Of a stretch of 30,592 nucleotides of DNA, positions 15,168-24,167 are shown one piece after another; within the stretch, counting starts at the first letter, position 1, and every line of letters starts with the position of its first letter. A program made the position numbers and the translations under genes. The notes under the pieces were generated by a model, which was not told where the DNA came from, did no database searches, and was given only the letters and a program-made list of their open reading frames with translations. Source of the DNA: Rhizobium sp. Its GTDB lineage: Bacteria > Pseudomonadota > Alphaproteobacteria > Rhizobiales > Rhizobiaceae. Where the stretch lies: assembly GCA_003527225.1 (NCBI GenBank), contig DPXQ01000009.1, positions 55,355-85,946 on the forward strand. Reading direction: 5' to 3'.

Positions 15168-16505
15168 TCAGGCGCCAATGTCCTCCAGGATCAGGCGTCC
15201 GTCGACGATCAGTCTAAAGCGGCCGCGGCCGCATCTGTCGATGGCGATGCCGACGTTGCGCTCGCACAGGCGGCGCTGTAGCAAGACAAGACGCGCCTCG
15301 AGGTTCTCGGCATATTCGGGTAGGCGCAACGCGGGATCGAGCCGCAGTTCGCGGTTCGTGAACTCGATCCGGCCGCTGCTCGCGTATTCCCGCACAATCT
15401 TCCACAGGATGGCACCAGCAACCCCCTTGATGAGATAGTCGTGGTCAACGAATATTGTGTTGTCGGCGCGGTAATGGCGGATGCGGATCTCGGAACCGGC
15501 CATCTCACCTGGCGCAGCCACCAGATTGGCCCTCTCCGCTGTTTCTTCGTGCTGCTGCAGAGAAATCAGCACCGAAAGCTGTCCGGCGACCAAGGACAGA
15601 GCGTCCTCCTCATCATAGCGGAACTGGTTCGGCTCAGGGCTTTCGGCAAAAAGCACGCCTATCGTCTTGCCGTCACGGAGGATCGGCATCGCGATCTGGC
15701 TCTGTGGCGCCTTCAGCCCTGGATAGGGAATGGCCGTGTCGCAGATCCATTCAAGCCCGGCGGCCCGCGCGGTATCGCGGACCGCCGTGCCATATGAATA
15801 CTCGGACGCCATGCGACCGATGCGGATAGGCTTGCCCTGCGCCGCGGCGACGCCGATCACGCCTTCGCCGATGCCCGCCTCAGATCCGATGCCGGAAACG
15901 GGATAGCCGCGCGAGGCGACTGTGTAGAGCCTGTCCGTCGTCCGGTCGAGCATCATGACCATGGCATGCTCGATGCCGAAATGCTGCTGCAGCCCGGCCA
16001 GCACGGCATCGAACAACTCACCCAACTCGCCGCAGGTCGCGATCCGCTCACAGATGCGGCGTGTCGCCGACAAGAGGTTCATAACGACCGGCTGCGGGAT
16101 CGTGGCCGAGGGCATCGGCTCGATCTCACGCACCCGGAATATGTCGGAGCCGAGCAGGCGGAAGACCCCTTGCATCCCGGAATGCGAGGCGATACCGGCC
16201 AGTTTGGCGCGCATCGCCTCGAACACTGGACCGCTCGTCTGCGTCTCCAGGTATTCGAGCATCAGGCGGTACTGAGCGTTTGTATCGGGATCGACCACGC
16301 AAACGGAGGCGCGCCTGGTCGCCACAAGATTGCGCCGCGTCTTGTTGAAGAACTGGTAGGACAGTGCCACATGCTCAGGGTCGACATACTGAACCTGCGA
16401 GATCAGGGATACATTTGGCATGCCTTCGGTATCGGCAGTGGCGAGTACCGACGGCACGATGCCCTCCAGGCAGTTGCGGATCGCGGGGAGCCGCAGCGGC
16501 CTCAC
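15168..16505 (-). CDS. Composite regulator: FMN split-barrel, GAF and winged-helix-like domains
   Basis: This 445-residue protein has three parts. Residues 1-130 look like a pyridoxamine-phosphate-oxidase-type split barrel (SVLATADTEGMPNVSLIS, LSYQFFNKTRRNL). Residues about 150-320 form a GAF domain (LLSATRRICERIATCGELGELF, QHFGIEHAMVMMLD, GEGVIGVAAAQGKPIRIG, SQIAMPILRDGKTIGVLF). Residues about 345-445 (DYLIKGVAGAILWKIVREY, IEFTNRELRLDPALRLPEY, LEARLVLLQRRL, RGRFRLIVDG) resemble a winged-helix output domain of the OmpR/PhoB kind. The GTG start overlaps the stop of the preceding split-barrel gene. It could sense a flavin-, redox- or small-molecule signal and bind DNA. The binding role of the C-terminal domain is inference. 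Confidence 0.78.
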   Translation of the reverse strand: MRPLRLPAIRNCLEGIVPSVLATADTEGMPNVSLISQVQYVDPEHVALSYQFFNKTRRNLVATRRASVCVVDPDTNAQYRLMLEYLETQTSGPVFEAMRAKLAGIASHSGMQGVFRLLGSDIFRVREIEPMPSATIPQPVVMNLLSATRRICERIATCGELGELFDAVLAGLQQHFGIEHAMVMMLDRTTDRLYTVASRGYPVSGIGSEAGIGEGVIGVAAAQGKPIRIGRMASEYSYGTAVRDTARAAGLEWICDTAIPYPGLKAPQSQIAMPILRDGKTIGVLFAESPEPNQFRYDEEDALSLVAGQLSVLISLQQHEETAERANLVAAPGEMAGSEIRIRHYRADNTIFVDHDYLIKGVAGAILWKIVREYASSGRIEFTNRELRLDPALRLPEYAENLEARLVLLQRRLCERNVGIAIDRCGRGRFRLIVDGRLILEDIGA

Positions 16506-17053
16506 GGCTTCAGCTCCGCGCCCGCGCCCGGACCAGGCGTCTGCACGAACGCCGCATCAAGGGTAAAATCGACGCCGACAATGATCTCGGGTTTGACCTG
16601 GCAATAGGCCTCCGCGAAGGCCGGAGGATAGTCGACCTCTATCAGTTCCCGGCGTACCCCCTGGCTTTGCCGCACCGCTTCCCGCCGGTCCTCTTCGTCT
16701 GCGGTTGTCACGACGGCTTGGGATCCCTTCACCTGGATGGAACGATGGGTGATGGGCTGGCTGAAGGTGACGGCGACACGAGCGCCTCCCTCTACCTTGG
16801 CGAGCAATACTTCGTTGCCCGGCCGAGGAAGCAGAAGTCGCATGCGGCGATCCGATAGAATACGGCAGCCGCATCCAAGCCCGGCCACCGGCGCTTCGCC
16901 CGGACTGCAAACCGCGACAATCACGCTCACGCCACTTTGACAAAAACTCTCGAGATCGGGCGTCAGGATCGCGGCCACGCCTCCCTCCACCGCGTAAGCG
17001 CGGTGTGCGGCCACATCGATGTCGGGTGTGTGAGGTTGTGATGCCCGTGGCAT
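16502..17053 (-). CDS. Pyridoxamine 5'-phosphate oxidase-like FMN-binding protein
   Basis: This 183-residue protein has split-barrel features: SVIVAVCSPGEAPVAGLGCGCRI as the first strands, RMRLLLPRPGNEVLLAKV, then ARVAVTFSQPITHRSIQVKG, the pattern of PPOX/FMN-binding family members. The C-terminal part (YCQVKPEIIVGVDFTLDAAFVQTPGPGAG) resembles the end of this subfamily. AGGCGAG precedes the ATG at 17053. The stop overlaps the GTG of the GAF/winged-helix gene, so the two are translationally coupled and may form one signalling or redox unit. The gene is divergent from the exported-protein and flavin-oxidase pair. No specific reaction is assigned. Confidence 0.78.
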   Translation of the reverse strand: MPRASQPHTPDIDVAAHRAYAVEGGVAAILTPDLESFCQSGVSVIVAVCSPGEAPVAGLGCGCRILSDRRMRLLLPRPGNEVLLAKVEGGARVAVTFSQPITHRSIQVKGSQAVVTTADEEDRREAVRQSQGVRRELIEVDYPPAFAEAYCQVKPEIIVGVDFTLDAAFVQTPGPGAGAELKP

Positions 17054-17264
17054 GGCTCGCCTGGCTGCCGCTCCATCAGCTGGTTTGTCGAAATGAACCT
17101 TAAAAAATTCCCCTTTGCATCCTTTAGCATTCTTTTACGATTTGTTGCAGGACCATTTAGCGAGCGAATGCGGCCGGGTTGGTTTATTTCACGGTCCATC
17201 GACGCCAGCCATAGTTATTGAGGCGGCGGCGAACCGTTCAAACCCGTAGACAGGAACCAAGGAT

Positions 17265-17903
17265 ATGACAAACACCGTTTCCCGGTGTGCGACCTCGCTC
17301 GCTCGCCTAATACTCGTTACCACTACGCTGGCTGCGGCCGCGCCCCTTAACGCCGTTGCGGCAGCCGACGATGTTGCTGCCCAGATCGCCGCGCTCAAAG
17401 CGGCGACGGCACGCTTCAAGGATGTCAGCGTCGCGCTGGCAGAGGGCTACATCCGCGACCCGATGGACCATTGTGTGACTGCTGGGGCCGAAGGTCTTCC
17501 TGCGGAGTGGGGAGCCATGGGAATTCACTACATTCACCCCCAAAGGCTCGGCATCACGGCTGCCCAACCGCGCGTCGACGGTAATGGCCTCCATACGGAC
17601 TTCCTCAAGCCGTCGATCTTGCTTTACGAGCCCCAGGCCGACGGTTCGCTCAAGCTGGTTGGCGTTGAGAACCTCGTGTTCGAGGCTGCCTGGAAGGCCG
17701 CCGGCAACGGCGATCCGCCGGTTTTCGCCGGCCGCAAGTGGGACCGAATGGCGGACGACCCCAAGACGCCGGGCGACGAAGCCCACGGCTTCCAGCCGCA
17801 TTTCGACCAGCACGTCTGGTTCGTGGAGAACCCGGCCGGCTCCCTCATGCCGTTCAACCCGGCGATCACCTGCGAGCACCACCACAATAAGCACGGCAGT
17901 TGA
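17265..17903 (+). CDS. Exported protein of unknown function
   Basis: This 212-residue product has a signal peptide (CATSLARLILVTTTLAAAAPL, probable cut near residue 34), so it is periplasmic or secreted. The mature part has GAMGIHYIHPQ around residue 85, then FLKPSILLYEPQADGSLKLVGVE, and ends with HFDQHVWFVENPAG and NPAITCEHHH. I recall related hypothetical proteins with an MGIHY motif and a C-terminal HVW...NP segment, but no function. The many histidines and the two cysteines could bind metal. AAGGAT precedes the ATG. The flavin oxidase starts 30 bases downstream on the same strand, so the two probably work together. Confidence 0.75.
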   Translation: MTNTVSRCATSLARLILVTTTLAAAAPLNAVAAADDVAAQIAALKAATARFKDVSVALAEGYIRDPMDHCVTAGAEGLPAEWGAMGIHYIHPQRLGITAAQPRVDGNGLHTDFLKPSILLYEPQADGSLKLVGVENLVFEAAWKAAGNGDPPVFAGRKWDRMADDPKTPGDEAHGFQPHFDQHVWFVENPAGSLMPFNPAITCEHHHNKHGS

Positions 17904-17933
17904 ACCGTGTCGCAGCGAAGAGAGGGCAAGATC

Positions 17934-19316
17934 ATGGACATTGAGGAACTGAGAAAGGCGGTTCGCGGGACCGTGTCGACGCCGGAGGATGCCGATTACG
18001 AAGCGGTCCGGATCGGCCTGCTGTGGAACGGCCGCAAGCCGGACCGGTTTCCGGAGGTCGTCGTCAAGGCGAAGGATGCCGCCGACGTGCAGACGGCCGT
18101 GAGGTTTGCCGCAGCCAACGGAAGGCGCGTCTCCGTACGCGGCGGCGGTCATCACTTCTCAACAATCGCGTTGCAGGACTGCGTCGTGGTCGACCTGGGA
18201 GAGATGAACGCTCTGCAGGTCGACCCGCAGGTTCGCATCGCTCGGGCCCAGCCAGCGGTGACAAATGGCAGGCTCACCGCGGCGCTGTCCGAACACGGCC
18301 TCGCATTCCCCGCCGGCCACTGCGCCAGCGTACCGCTGTCAGGCTATCTGCTCGGCGGCGGGATCGGCTGGAACGCAGGAGCATGGGGCATTGCCTGCCA
18401 CAACGTGGAGAGCGTCGAGGTCGTATTGGCCAACGGCTCCCTCGTCGTGGCGAGTGAGACCGAGAATCCCGACGTCTTCTGGGCTGCACGCGGCGCGGGG
18501 CCGGAATTCTTCGGCGTCGTCACGGAATACCGGCTGCGCCTATACGACTTGCCTGGCGCCATCCGGACCAGTGTCTGGACCTACCCCATCGACGAGGTCA
18601 GCGCGGTCGAGCGCTGGATGGGCCAGACGATGCGGGTCGTGCCGCGCAATGTGGAGTTTACGGCGGTGTTCTCATCGGCCCCGCCGCCGCTCGCGGGCCA
18701 GGCGACGAAGACGGTCTCGGCCGTGGCGACGGTCTTCGCAGCCACGGAGGAGGAGGCCGAGGCTACGCTCACACAGGTTGCGTCCGGCGCGCCGGAAGGA
18801 GTGCTCGACATCCAGCAGTCGCTGGAGACGCCGTTCGAGGTGCTTTTCCTGATCATGGGGCAATTCTTCCCTGAAGGGCGCCGCTACGCCGCCGATACCA
18901 ACTGGACGGCTGATCCGGCTCGGCAGATGGAGATCATGGCGGAGGCTGTCCTGGCCGCGCCCTCTGCCGAGTCCTTCGCACTCGGCGTCGTACTGCCGCC
19001 TCCAGACGGTGCGGTCCGGCCGTACGGGGCCTTCTCCATGGTCGGCCCCGCATTCGGATGCACCTACGCCATATGGGAGGATGCGGGGCTGGACACGGCA
19101 AATCTTGCCTGGGTGCGGGCGACGAGCGAAAAGATCGCGCCAATCTCGCTCGGCCACTACATCGGAGAGGCAGATCTGGATCTCGACAAACGCCTTGCCG
19201 GCTCGTTCTCGCCGGAAGCGTTCCAGCGCCTGCGACATCTGCAGCGCAAGTACGATCCCTCCGGTCTCTTCCATGGCGCGGGTTCCGCCTTGGACCCGCT
19301 GAAGGAAGCCGGCTGA
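17934..19316 (+). CDS. FAD-binding oxidoreductase, berberine-bridge-enzyme type
   Basis: This is a 460-residue flavoprotein. The FAD_binding_4 domain covers about residues 38-200 with RGGGHH at 69-74, where the histidine forms a covalent bond to FAD, and HCASVPLSGYLLGGGIGWNA, in which C130 lies where bicovalent oxidases such as gluco-oligosaccharide oxidase attach the flavin a second time. The C-terminal berberine-bridge element appears as RHLQRKYDPSGLFHG. The ATG at 17934 follows AGAGGGCAAG; a GTG at 17907 is less likely. Family members oxidise sugars, alcohols or alkaloids with oxygen. No export signal is seen although its partner gene encodes an exported protein. Substrate is unknown. Confidence 0.87.
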   Translation: MDIEELRKAVRGTVSTPEDADYEAVRIGLLWNGRKPDRFPEVVVKAKDAADVQTAVRFAAANGRRVSVRGGGHHFSTIALQDCVVVDLGEMNALQVDPQVRIARAQPAVTNGRLTAALSEHGLAFPAGHCASVPLSGYLLGGGIGWNAGAWGIACHNVESVEVVLANGSLVVASETENPDVFWAARGAGPEFFGVVTEYRLRLYDLPGAIRTSVWTYPIDEVSAVERWMGQTMRVVPRNVEFTAVFSSAPPPLAGQATKTVSAVATVFAATEEEAEATLTQVASGAPEGVLDIQQSLETPFEVLFLIMGQFFPEGRRYAADTNWTADPARQMEIMAEAVLAAPSAESFALGVVLPPPDGAVRPYGAFSMVGPAFGCTYAIWEDAGLDTANLAWVRATSEKIAPISLGHYIGEADLDLDKRLAGSFSPEAFQRLRHLQRKYDPSGLFHGAGSALDPLKEAG

Positions 19317-20282
19317 TGCACGACGTCCGGTTCTCCTGTCGGGAGGACCGGACGGATTCTGTCGATGAATTCGAGCATGGTCCCTTCTGGGCGTCGGCAT
19401 CGGCGGCTCACACATTTCCTGCTTTCACGGCCTCGAAGAGCAGCAAGACATTTTCGACAAGCTGGACGACCGCGATGTTGTCCGGCGATCAGATCCCGCC
19501 ACGTCAACGGGTTCTCAGTACCTCCCCATGACAACAAGCCGTGCCGATCAATCCCACCGGAATTCAGGCGCCGTTGGTGGACCGCGTAGCGCTTACGGGC
19601 GTTCAGAACAACGGCCATGGCCGATGAAGCCAGAACCCGCAACGCGTCGAGTGCAAGGATGGGGAGCCTAACCTGACAGAAGCCGCTGCCGCACCGGCTG
19701 CGCGTTTGATGCGGCTGCATTCTCGCCCATGGAGTCGTGGAGCAGGCCGTGGCAGAGTTCTCGCGGCGACTGCAGGGGGCCGTAAGGAAACTGTCTGCTT
19801 CTGGTGAGTACGGCCAGAAAAATAGACTTATGCGTAACTTCGAAACAAAGAGTTGCTGTTTGAGCCTCATTTGGCGGTCTGTGCGAGGTAGCGCTAAGAA
19901 CTACGTCTACCCCACACATTTTGATAGTATTCCAGAATAGATCGGAAAATATGAGGCACTTCCGAAAGAGGCCTGAGATGCCCCCAACCGATGTTTGAGC
20001 GTGGCACAATTAGCCCTACATTACCTTAATATAGTTGGCGCGCTCAAGCGCCTCGGGGTTGGTGATGGTACGGTGGCTCATCTTGCCGCGGATGGAATTG
20101 TGCGAATCGAGGCCGCGGACCGCCGGCCATCGAGTAAGATGATCGCTCAGCAGATGCATATGGCCGACCCCGTGGCGCAAAAGTGCCGAAGCGGTCATCG
20201 CCACGTCGGCACCGGACAGCAGAGACCTTTCCCTGAGCATCACAAGCGCCGGGAGGTTCCGGCACAATAGGTCTCAACGTCG
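19317..20282. other. Nearly 1 kb without a recognised gene
   Basis: Several open frames of 60-240 codons exist, but they conflict with each other, lack ribosome-binding sites and contain no motif I can name. A minus-strand reading around 19390-19480 gives a helical VENVLLLFEAVKAGN interrupted by a stop, and one around 20016-20267 gives 83 residues (MSHRTITNPEALERANYI near its end). Both look like remains of genes. The boundary between the flavin-oxidase module and the minus-strand arsenic module falls here. Confidence 0.4.
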
Positions 20283-21572
20283 TCAGACTGCCAATACCGA
20301 GGCGAAACCACCGCCCGGCGTTCTGAAATTGGTCGTCTGCCCCTGATAGAGTCGGGCGGCGGCCAGCAGGATGCGCCCGCCGTAGGTGTAGAGCCGGACA
20401 TCCATCTTGCGCGCCACGGCCGCGCCGTCGAGCCTGACCGTACGCTCGCCTGGCGAGGCAAAACGCTGGGCAACATACCCGCCGCGCGCGATCTCGGCCC
20501 AGACGCCGCGTGTCACCTTGTCGCCGCGATAGACCGCCTTGCTGCCATGGCCGCCCGCCGGCTTGAAAAACAGGTCCTTGCGCGAATGCCAGAGCAGATT
20601 GGCATTTTCGGGCGTAACCAGAGCCGTCTGCGGTATGCCGGCCAGTTGTGAACGCAGTTCCGGCGGCACCCCGAAGGCCTCCAGTGCCGCGGGATCGGAC
20701 AATAGCGTCAGATTGCGCTTGTCGGCAAAGAGCGCATGGTTGTGCGGGTTCGGCGTCAGCACCACGGCGCCCTCCCGATAGGCGGCGTTCAAAGCTGCGT
20801 GCTCTGGGCGATCGAGCGCGAAATCGACCAGGCGATTGTAGACCATGCCGATCTCCAGATCACCGGCCAGGAGCCTACCCTGGTCATAGCGGAGCTGGCT
20901 CGCGTCGGCGATCACCGCATCGAGGCCCGCCTTCAGGAACATATGCCGGGCAAGCACAAACTCAGGATAGAGGTATTGCTCCTCGGGCCGGTCGTCGACG
21001 ATGGCAATACGGGCAACGGAAACGTCGCCGCGCTGACGGTGCCACTCATCCCGGAACATGCGTACAACCCCAGCCTCGAAATCACTTACCCTTGCTGCCT
21101 CGATCGCGCCTTCGATCTCGGCGCAGCAGGCCAGTTGGGCGCGGGCAAGGAGCGCGTTGAGGAAGGCGCCGCCCGCATTCGTGTTGATCTCTATCAGCCT
21201 GGGGCCGTCGTCATCGAGGTGGAAATCATAGCCCATGAAGGCGCCGAGCGGCCCATGGTCCTCCTGTGCGATCTCGGGCGCCCATGAGAGAACCGTGCTT
21301 TGGTAGGCAGGCATCCGGGTCACATCTTCGATCGCCGCCACGATCTTGCCCATCTCCACAATAGCCTCGGAGGGCAGGAACACCGGAACATTGGAAAACA
21401 GGTGCGGTTTTGTCTGGATGAAGGAGGTGCAGAATGCGGGGTCTTCGGACTCCCGTTCCAGGGCGCGACAGAGCGCGTCCCGATCGAGCGTGATGCAGAA
21501 GCAACTCTGATTGAGCCGGTCCGCGCTCGAAGGTGTCGAAACTCTCGGCGCCGGGATTGCTGGCGAACTCAT
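20283..21572 (-). CDS. ATP-grasp-like protein of unknown function
   Basis: This is a 429-residue protein. GYDFHLDDDGPRLIEINTNAG (about residues 124-145) has the Asp/Glu-x-Asn metal-binding pattern of ATP-grasp enzymes, and a late segment KDLFFKPAGGHGSKAVYRG (about 335-355) resembles the nucleotide-binding lysine strand and glycine-rich loop. The metal motif lies N-terminal to the lysine strand, opposite to usual, which suggests a circularly permuted ATP-grasp fold as in glutathionylspermidine synthase relatives. Such enzymes join a carboxylate to an amine or thiol. GAGGTGGTAAG precedes the ATG. It begins 10 bases after the thiolase stop, so the two are in one operon. No substrate can be assigned. 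Confidence 0.65.
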   Translation of the reverse strand: MSSPAIPAPRVSTPSSADRLNQSCFCITLDRDALCRALERESEDPAFCTSFIQTKPHLFSNVPVFLPSEAIVEMGKIVAAIEDVTRMPAYQSTVLSWAPEIAQEDHGPLGAFMGYDFHLDDDGPRLIEINTNAGGAFLNALLARAQLACCAEIEGAIEAARVSDFEAGVVRMFRDEWHRQRGDVSVARIAIVDDRPEEQYLYPEFVLARHMFLKAGLDAVIADASQLRYDQGRLLAGDLEIGMVYNRLVDFALDRPEHAALNAAYREGAVVLTPNPHNHALFADKRNLTLLSDPAALEAFGVPPELRSQLAGIPQTALVTPENANLLWHSRKDLFFKPAGGHGSKAVYRGDKVTRGVWAEIARGGYVAQRFASPGERTVRLDGAAVARKMDVRLYTYGGRILLAAARLYQGQTTNFRTPGGGFASVLAV

Positions 21573-21581
21573 CTTACCACC

Positions 21582-22763
21582 TCAACCAAGGGTCTCGACC
21601 GCCAGGGCGATGCCCTGCCCGCCGCCGATGCAAAGCGTGACGATGCCGCGTCTGAGGCTGTCGCGCTTCATCGAATGGAGGAGGCGCGTCGTGAGGATCG
21701 CACCGGAAGCGCCGATCGGATGACCATGGGCGATCGCACCGCCCTCGACATTGACGACATCCTCCGCAAGCCCCAGCTCACGCGTGACCGCAAGCGCAAT
21801 GGCGGCGAAGGCCTCGTTGATCTCGACGCGCTCGACATCTGCGATCGACCACCCGGCGCGATCGAGCGCCTGTCTCACAGCCGGGACCGGACCGATACCG
21901 AAGAAGCCCGGTTCCACCGCACCGACGCCATAGGCCACGAGCCTTGCCATCGGAATGAGCCCGTTGGTCTCGGCGAAGCCACGCTCGGCCAGGATCATCG
22001 CCGCCGCGCCGGTATTGAGACCCGGTGCATTGCCGGCGGTGATCGTGCCCTCCCTGCGGAAGGCCGGCTTCAGTTTCGCCAGGGACTCGAGCGTTGTGTC
22101 GGGCCGGTTGTGCTCGTCCCTTGCGAAGAGCTCGGTGCCTTTTCGCCCCTTGATCTCGACGGCGACGATCTCGTCATCGAACTTGCCTTCTGCCTGCGCC
22201 GCGGAAAAGCGCTGCTGCGAGCGAGCCGCCCAGCGATCCTGGTCCTCGCGGCTGATCTGGTGTTTTGTGACGAGGTCCTCGGTGTGCCAGCCGGAATGCT
22301 CGCCTGAAAACGCGTCGTTGAGCCCGTCGCGGAGCATCGCGTCGTAGATCTGCGAATCGCCCATCCGATAGCCCCAGCGGCCGTTCGACAGGAGGTAGGG
22401 CGCCGCGTCCATGTTCTCCATGCCACCGGCAAGAGCCGCGTCGGCAAGGCCGAGCCAGATCTCCTGCGCGGCCGAGACGATCGCCTGGGCTCCGGAACCG
22501 CAAACACGGTTCACCGTCATCGCCGGAACCTCGACCGGCACGCCGCCGTGAATGGCAGCCTGGCGGGCGGGGTTCATCTTGTTCCCCGCCTGGACCACAT
22601 TGCCCATGACCACCGCGTTCAAAACCGCCGGATCGAGCTTGGCCCGACGAAGCGTCTCGCGGATGACGGCCGCACCGAGCTCGGTGGCAGGTGTTGCCTT
22701 CAGGGAGCCGTTGTAAGTTCCGATGGCCGTGCGCACCGGAAAACAGATTACCACGTCACGCAT
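21582..22763 (-). CDS. Acetyl-CoA C-acetyltransferase (thiolase)
   Basis: This 393-residue protein is the normal length for a biosynthetic-type thiolase. The catalytic residues are C88 ([11 protein letters not shown]), H348 (GHPIGASGA) and C378 (CIGGGQGIA). Thiolases condense two acetyl-CoA, or cleave acetoacetyl-CoA and other 3-ketoacyl-CoAs. The frame is open upstream, but the ATG at 22763 has AAGGAG 7 bases before it and gives the expected start [15 protein letters not shown]. It lies 92 bases behind the cation transporter gene and 9 bases before the ATP-grasp gene. A plain PhaA/AtoB-type function is likely, but the pairing with an ATP-grasp protein rather than a reductase or CoA-transferase is unusual. 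Confidence 0.93.
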   Translation of the reverse strand: MRDVVICFPVRTAIGTYNGSLKATPATELGAAVIRETLRRAKLDPAVLNAVVMGNVVQAGNKMNPARQAAIHGGVPVEVPAMTVNRVCGSGAQAIVSAAQEIWLGLADAALAGGMENMDAAPYLLSNGRWGYRMGDSQIYDAMLRDGLNDAFSGEHSGWHTEDLVTKHQISREDQDRWAARSQQRFSAAQAEGKFDDEIVAVEIKGRKGTELFARDEHNRPDTTLESLAKLKPAFRREGTITAGNAPGLNTGAAAMILAERGFAETNGLIPMARLVAYGVGAVEPGFFGIGPVPAVRQALDRAGWSIADVERVEINEAFAAIALAVTRELGLAEDVVNVEGGAIAHGHPIGASGAILTTRLLHSMKRDSLRRGIVTLCIGGGQGIALAVETLG

Positions 22764-22855
22764 TGTCGTCTCCTTGTTGATGAGGCTATCAGTTGCATGC
22801 GAGCAGAAGCCTTTGCGAGCCTGCGCCCGGCGGTCGTCGGAATAGTCTTTACCTA

Positions 22856-23755
22856 TCACACGGCAAGGCAGATGCCTGCCCGTTCACAGGGCGCGCGCTC
22901 CAGCTGCACTGTGGCATGTGCGATTCCGAAGTCGTTCTCCAGCTCATCGGTCACATGATCGAGGAAGGCGTCAGGGTCTGGCCCGTCCCAGACGAGATGC
23001 ACCGCAAGCGCCGTGCGCGTGGTGGAAAGTGCCCAGATGTGCAGGTCATGCACATTGCTGACTCCGTCCAGTGCGCCCAGCCAGACGGCCACGGCCTGCC
23101 GGTCGACGGCGTCGGGAACGCCGTCGAGCCCCAGCCGCAGCGATTCGCGAAACAGTCCCCAGGCGGTTACCGAGATCAGCACGCTGACCGCGATCGCCAC
23201 CGCCGGGTCGAGCCATTGCCAACCGGTCAGCATGATACCCGCCGCAGCCAGCACGACCGCGCCCGACACGGCCGCATCGGCGGCCATGTGCAGATAGGCG
23301 CCCTTGGCGTTCAGATCTTCCTTCTGCGATTTCATGAACAGGAGCGCCGATCCGGTGTTCACACCGATGCCCACCAGCGCCACCAGCAGAATGGTCAACC
23401 CCGGCACCTCGACGACGCTTTGAAACCGGTGTGCCGCCTCCCAGATCACCACGACGACGCCGATCAGAATGGCAACCGCGTTCAGCATGGCCGCGAGGAT
23501 GGTGGCACGGCCGTAGCCGAAGGTATAGGTGGCGCTGCCCGCGCGCTTCGCCAGCACCGCCGCGCCCCAGGCGATCAGCAGCCCGGCGACGTCCGTCAGG
23601 TTGTGCGCGGCATCGGCCAGAAGGGCGAGCGAACTGGTCAGAAGTCCTGCCGTCGCCTCGATGACCACATAGGCCATGTTGAGTCCGACGGCCCAGCGGA
23701 AGGCGGGCCCGAGATCGGCTGGCGGCGTATGCGTGTGTGCGTGATCATGGGCCAA
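22856..23755 (-). CDS. Cation diffusion facilitator family metal transporter (CzcD/ZitB-like)
   Basis: This 299-residue transporter has a histidine-rich N-terminus (MAHDHAHTHT) and about six membrane helices. The metal sites appear as LLADAAHNLTDVAG (H51-x-x-x-D55, helix 2) and HMAADAAVSGAVV (helix 5). The C-terminal cytosolic domain contains VHDLHIWALSTTRTALAVHL, typical of the CDF tail. It should export Zn2+ or a similar divalent ion by proton antiport. No ATG gives a sensible start; the TTG at 23755, 4 bases after the OsmC stop and preceded by GGAAAGG, fits. As the last gene of the ArsR-led operon, it may protect against a metal that enters with, or damages, the thiol proteins upstream. 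Confidence 0.88.
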   Translation of the reverse strand: MAHDHAHTHTPPADLGPAFRWAVGLNMAYVVIEATAGLLTSSLALLADAAHNLTDVAGLLIAWGAAVLAKRAGSATYTFGYGRATILAAMLNAVAILIGVVVVIWEAAHRFQSVVEVPGLTILLVALVGIGVNTGSALLFMKSQKEDLNAKGAYLHMAADAAVSGAVVLAAAGIMLTGWQWLDPAVAIAVSVLISVTAWGLFRESLRLGLDGVPDAVDRQAVAVWLGALDGVSNVHDLHIWALSTTRTALAVHLVWDGPDPDAFLDHVTDELENDFGIAHATVQLERAPCERAGICLAV

Positions 23756-23759
23756 GAGA

Positions 23760-24167
23760 TCAGCCTTTCCGCCTGATGGTTCCGACCAGTTCGGTCGCCC
23801 CCGCCAGCGTATTGTAGATCGTCCCATATTTCTGCAGATTGCGGTGCAACAGGTCGAGCCGCGCGTCGGCCTCGTCAGTATCGACCACAATTTCGTAGTC
23901 GATCCGCACCATCTTCGGCGGGCTGTCCTGCCGCATCCCGTGCAGCGACACCTCGATTCCCCGCAACTCGAACGCCAGCATCGGGATCACCCGCTCGGTG
24001 CCTTTCAGGATGCACGCCGCAAGGCTCGCCAGCAGCATCTCGGCCGGGTTGAAGGCGTCGGGACGTCCGGCCATGTCGGTGTCTAGAACAATCCTCGCGT
24101 CTTTCGCCGTGGCTTCCGATCCGTGGCTGTCGATCCTGCGGGCGGAGACCCGGTATTCCAACATCAT
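23760..24167 (-). CDS. OsmC/Ohr family protein lacking the second cysteine
   Basis: This 135-residue OsmC-fold protein has FNPAEMLLASLAACILKGTERV with the single cysteine of the first redox helix. In peroxidase members a second cysteine lies in the late helix; here the region reads NLQKYGTIYNTLAG with glycine at that place and no other cysteine in the protein. Classical organic-peroxide reduction by a Cys pair is therefore unlikely. A role with protein or small-molecule thiols or persulfides is possible. The ATG at 24167 overlaps the stop of the upstream metallo-beta-lactamase-fold gene (ATGA), though a GTG at 24173 or an ATG at 24164 could also serve. It is followed after 4 bases by the cation transporter. 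Confidence 0.85.
   Translation of the reverse strand: MMLEYRVSARRIDSHGSEATAKDARIVLDTDMAGRPDAFNPAEMLLASLAACILKGTERVIPMLAFELRGIEVSLHGMRQDSPPKMVRIDYEIVVDTDEADARLDLLHRNLQKYGTIYNTLAGATELVGTIRRKG

Noticed and set aside
14734..15438. 234-codon plus-strand frame between the PilZ and GAF genes
   Set aside because: No recognisable domain, no good start, and its second half is antisense to the GAF gene.
19157..19870. 237-codon minus-strand frame overlapping the end of the flavin oxidase
   Set aside because: Its start lacks a ribosome-binding site, the protein has no motif, and other frames look more protein-like locally; treated as decayed DNA.
20016..20267. 83-codon minus-strand frame downstream of the ATP-grasp gene
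   Set aside because: The sequence looks partly protein-like, but there is no recognised family, no clear ribosome-binding site and no conserved context visible; not called as a gene.
22792..23776. 327-codon plus-strand frame opposite the cation transporter
   Set aside because: It is antisense to a CDF gene with all family motifs; His/Asp/Gln-rich composition is typical of a mirror frame.
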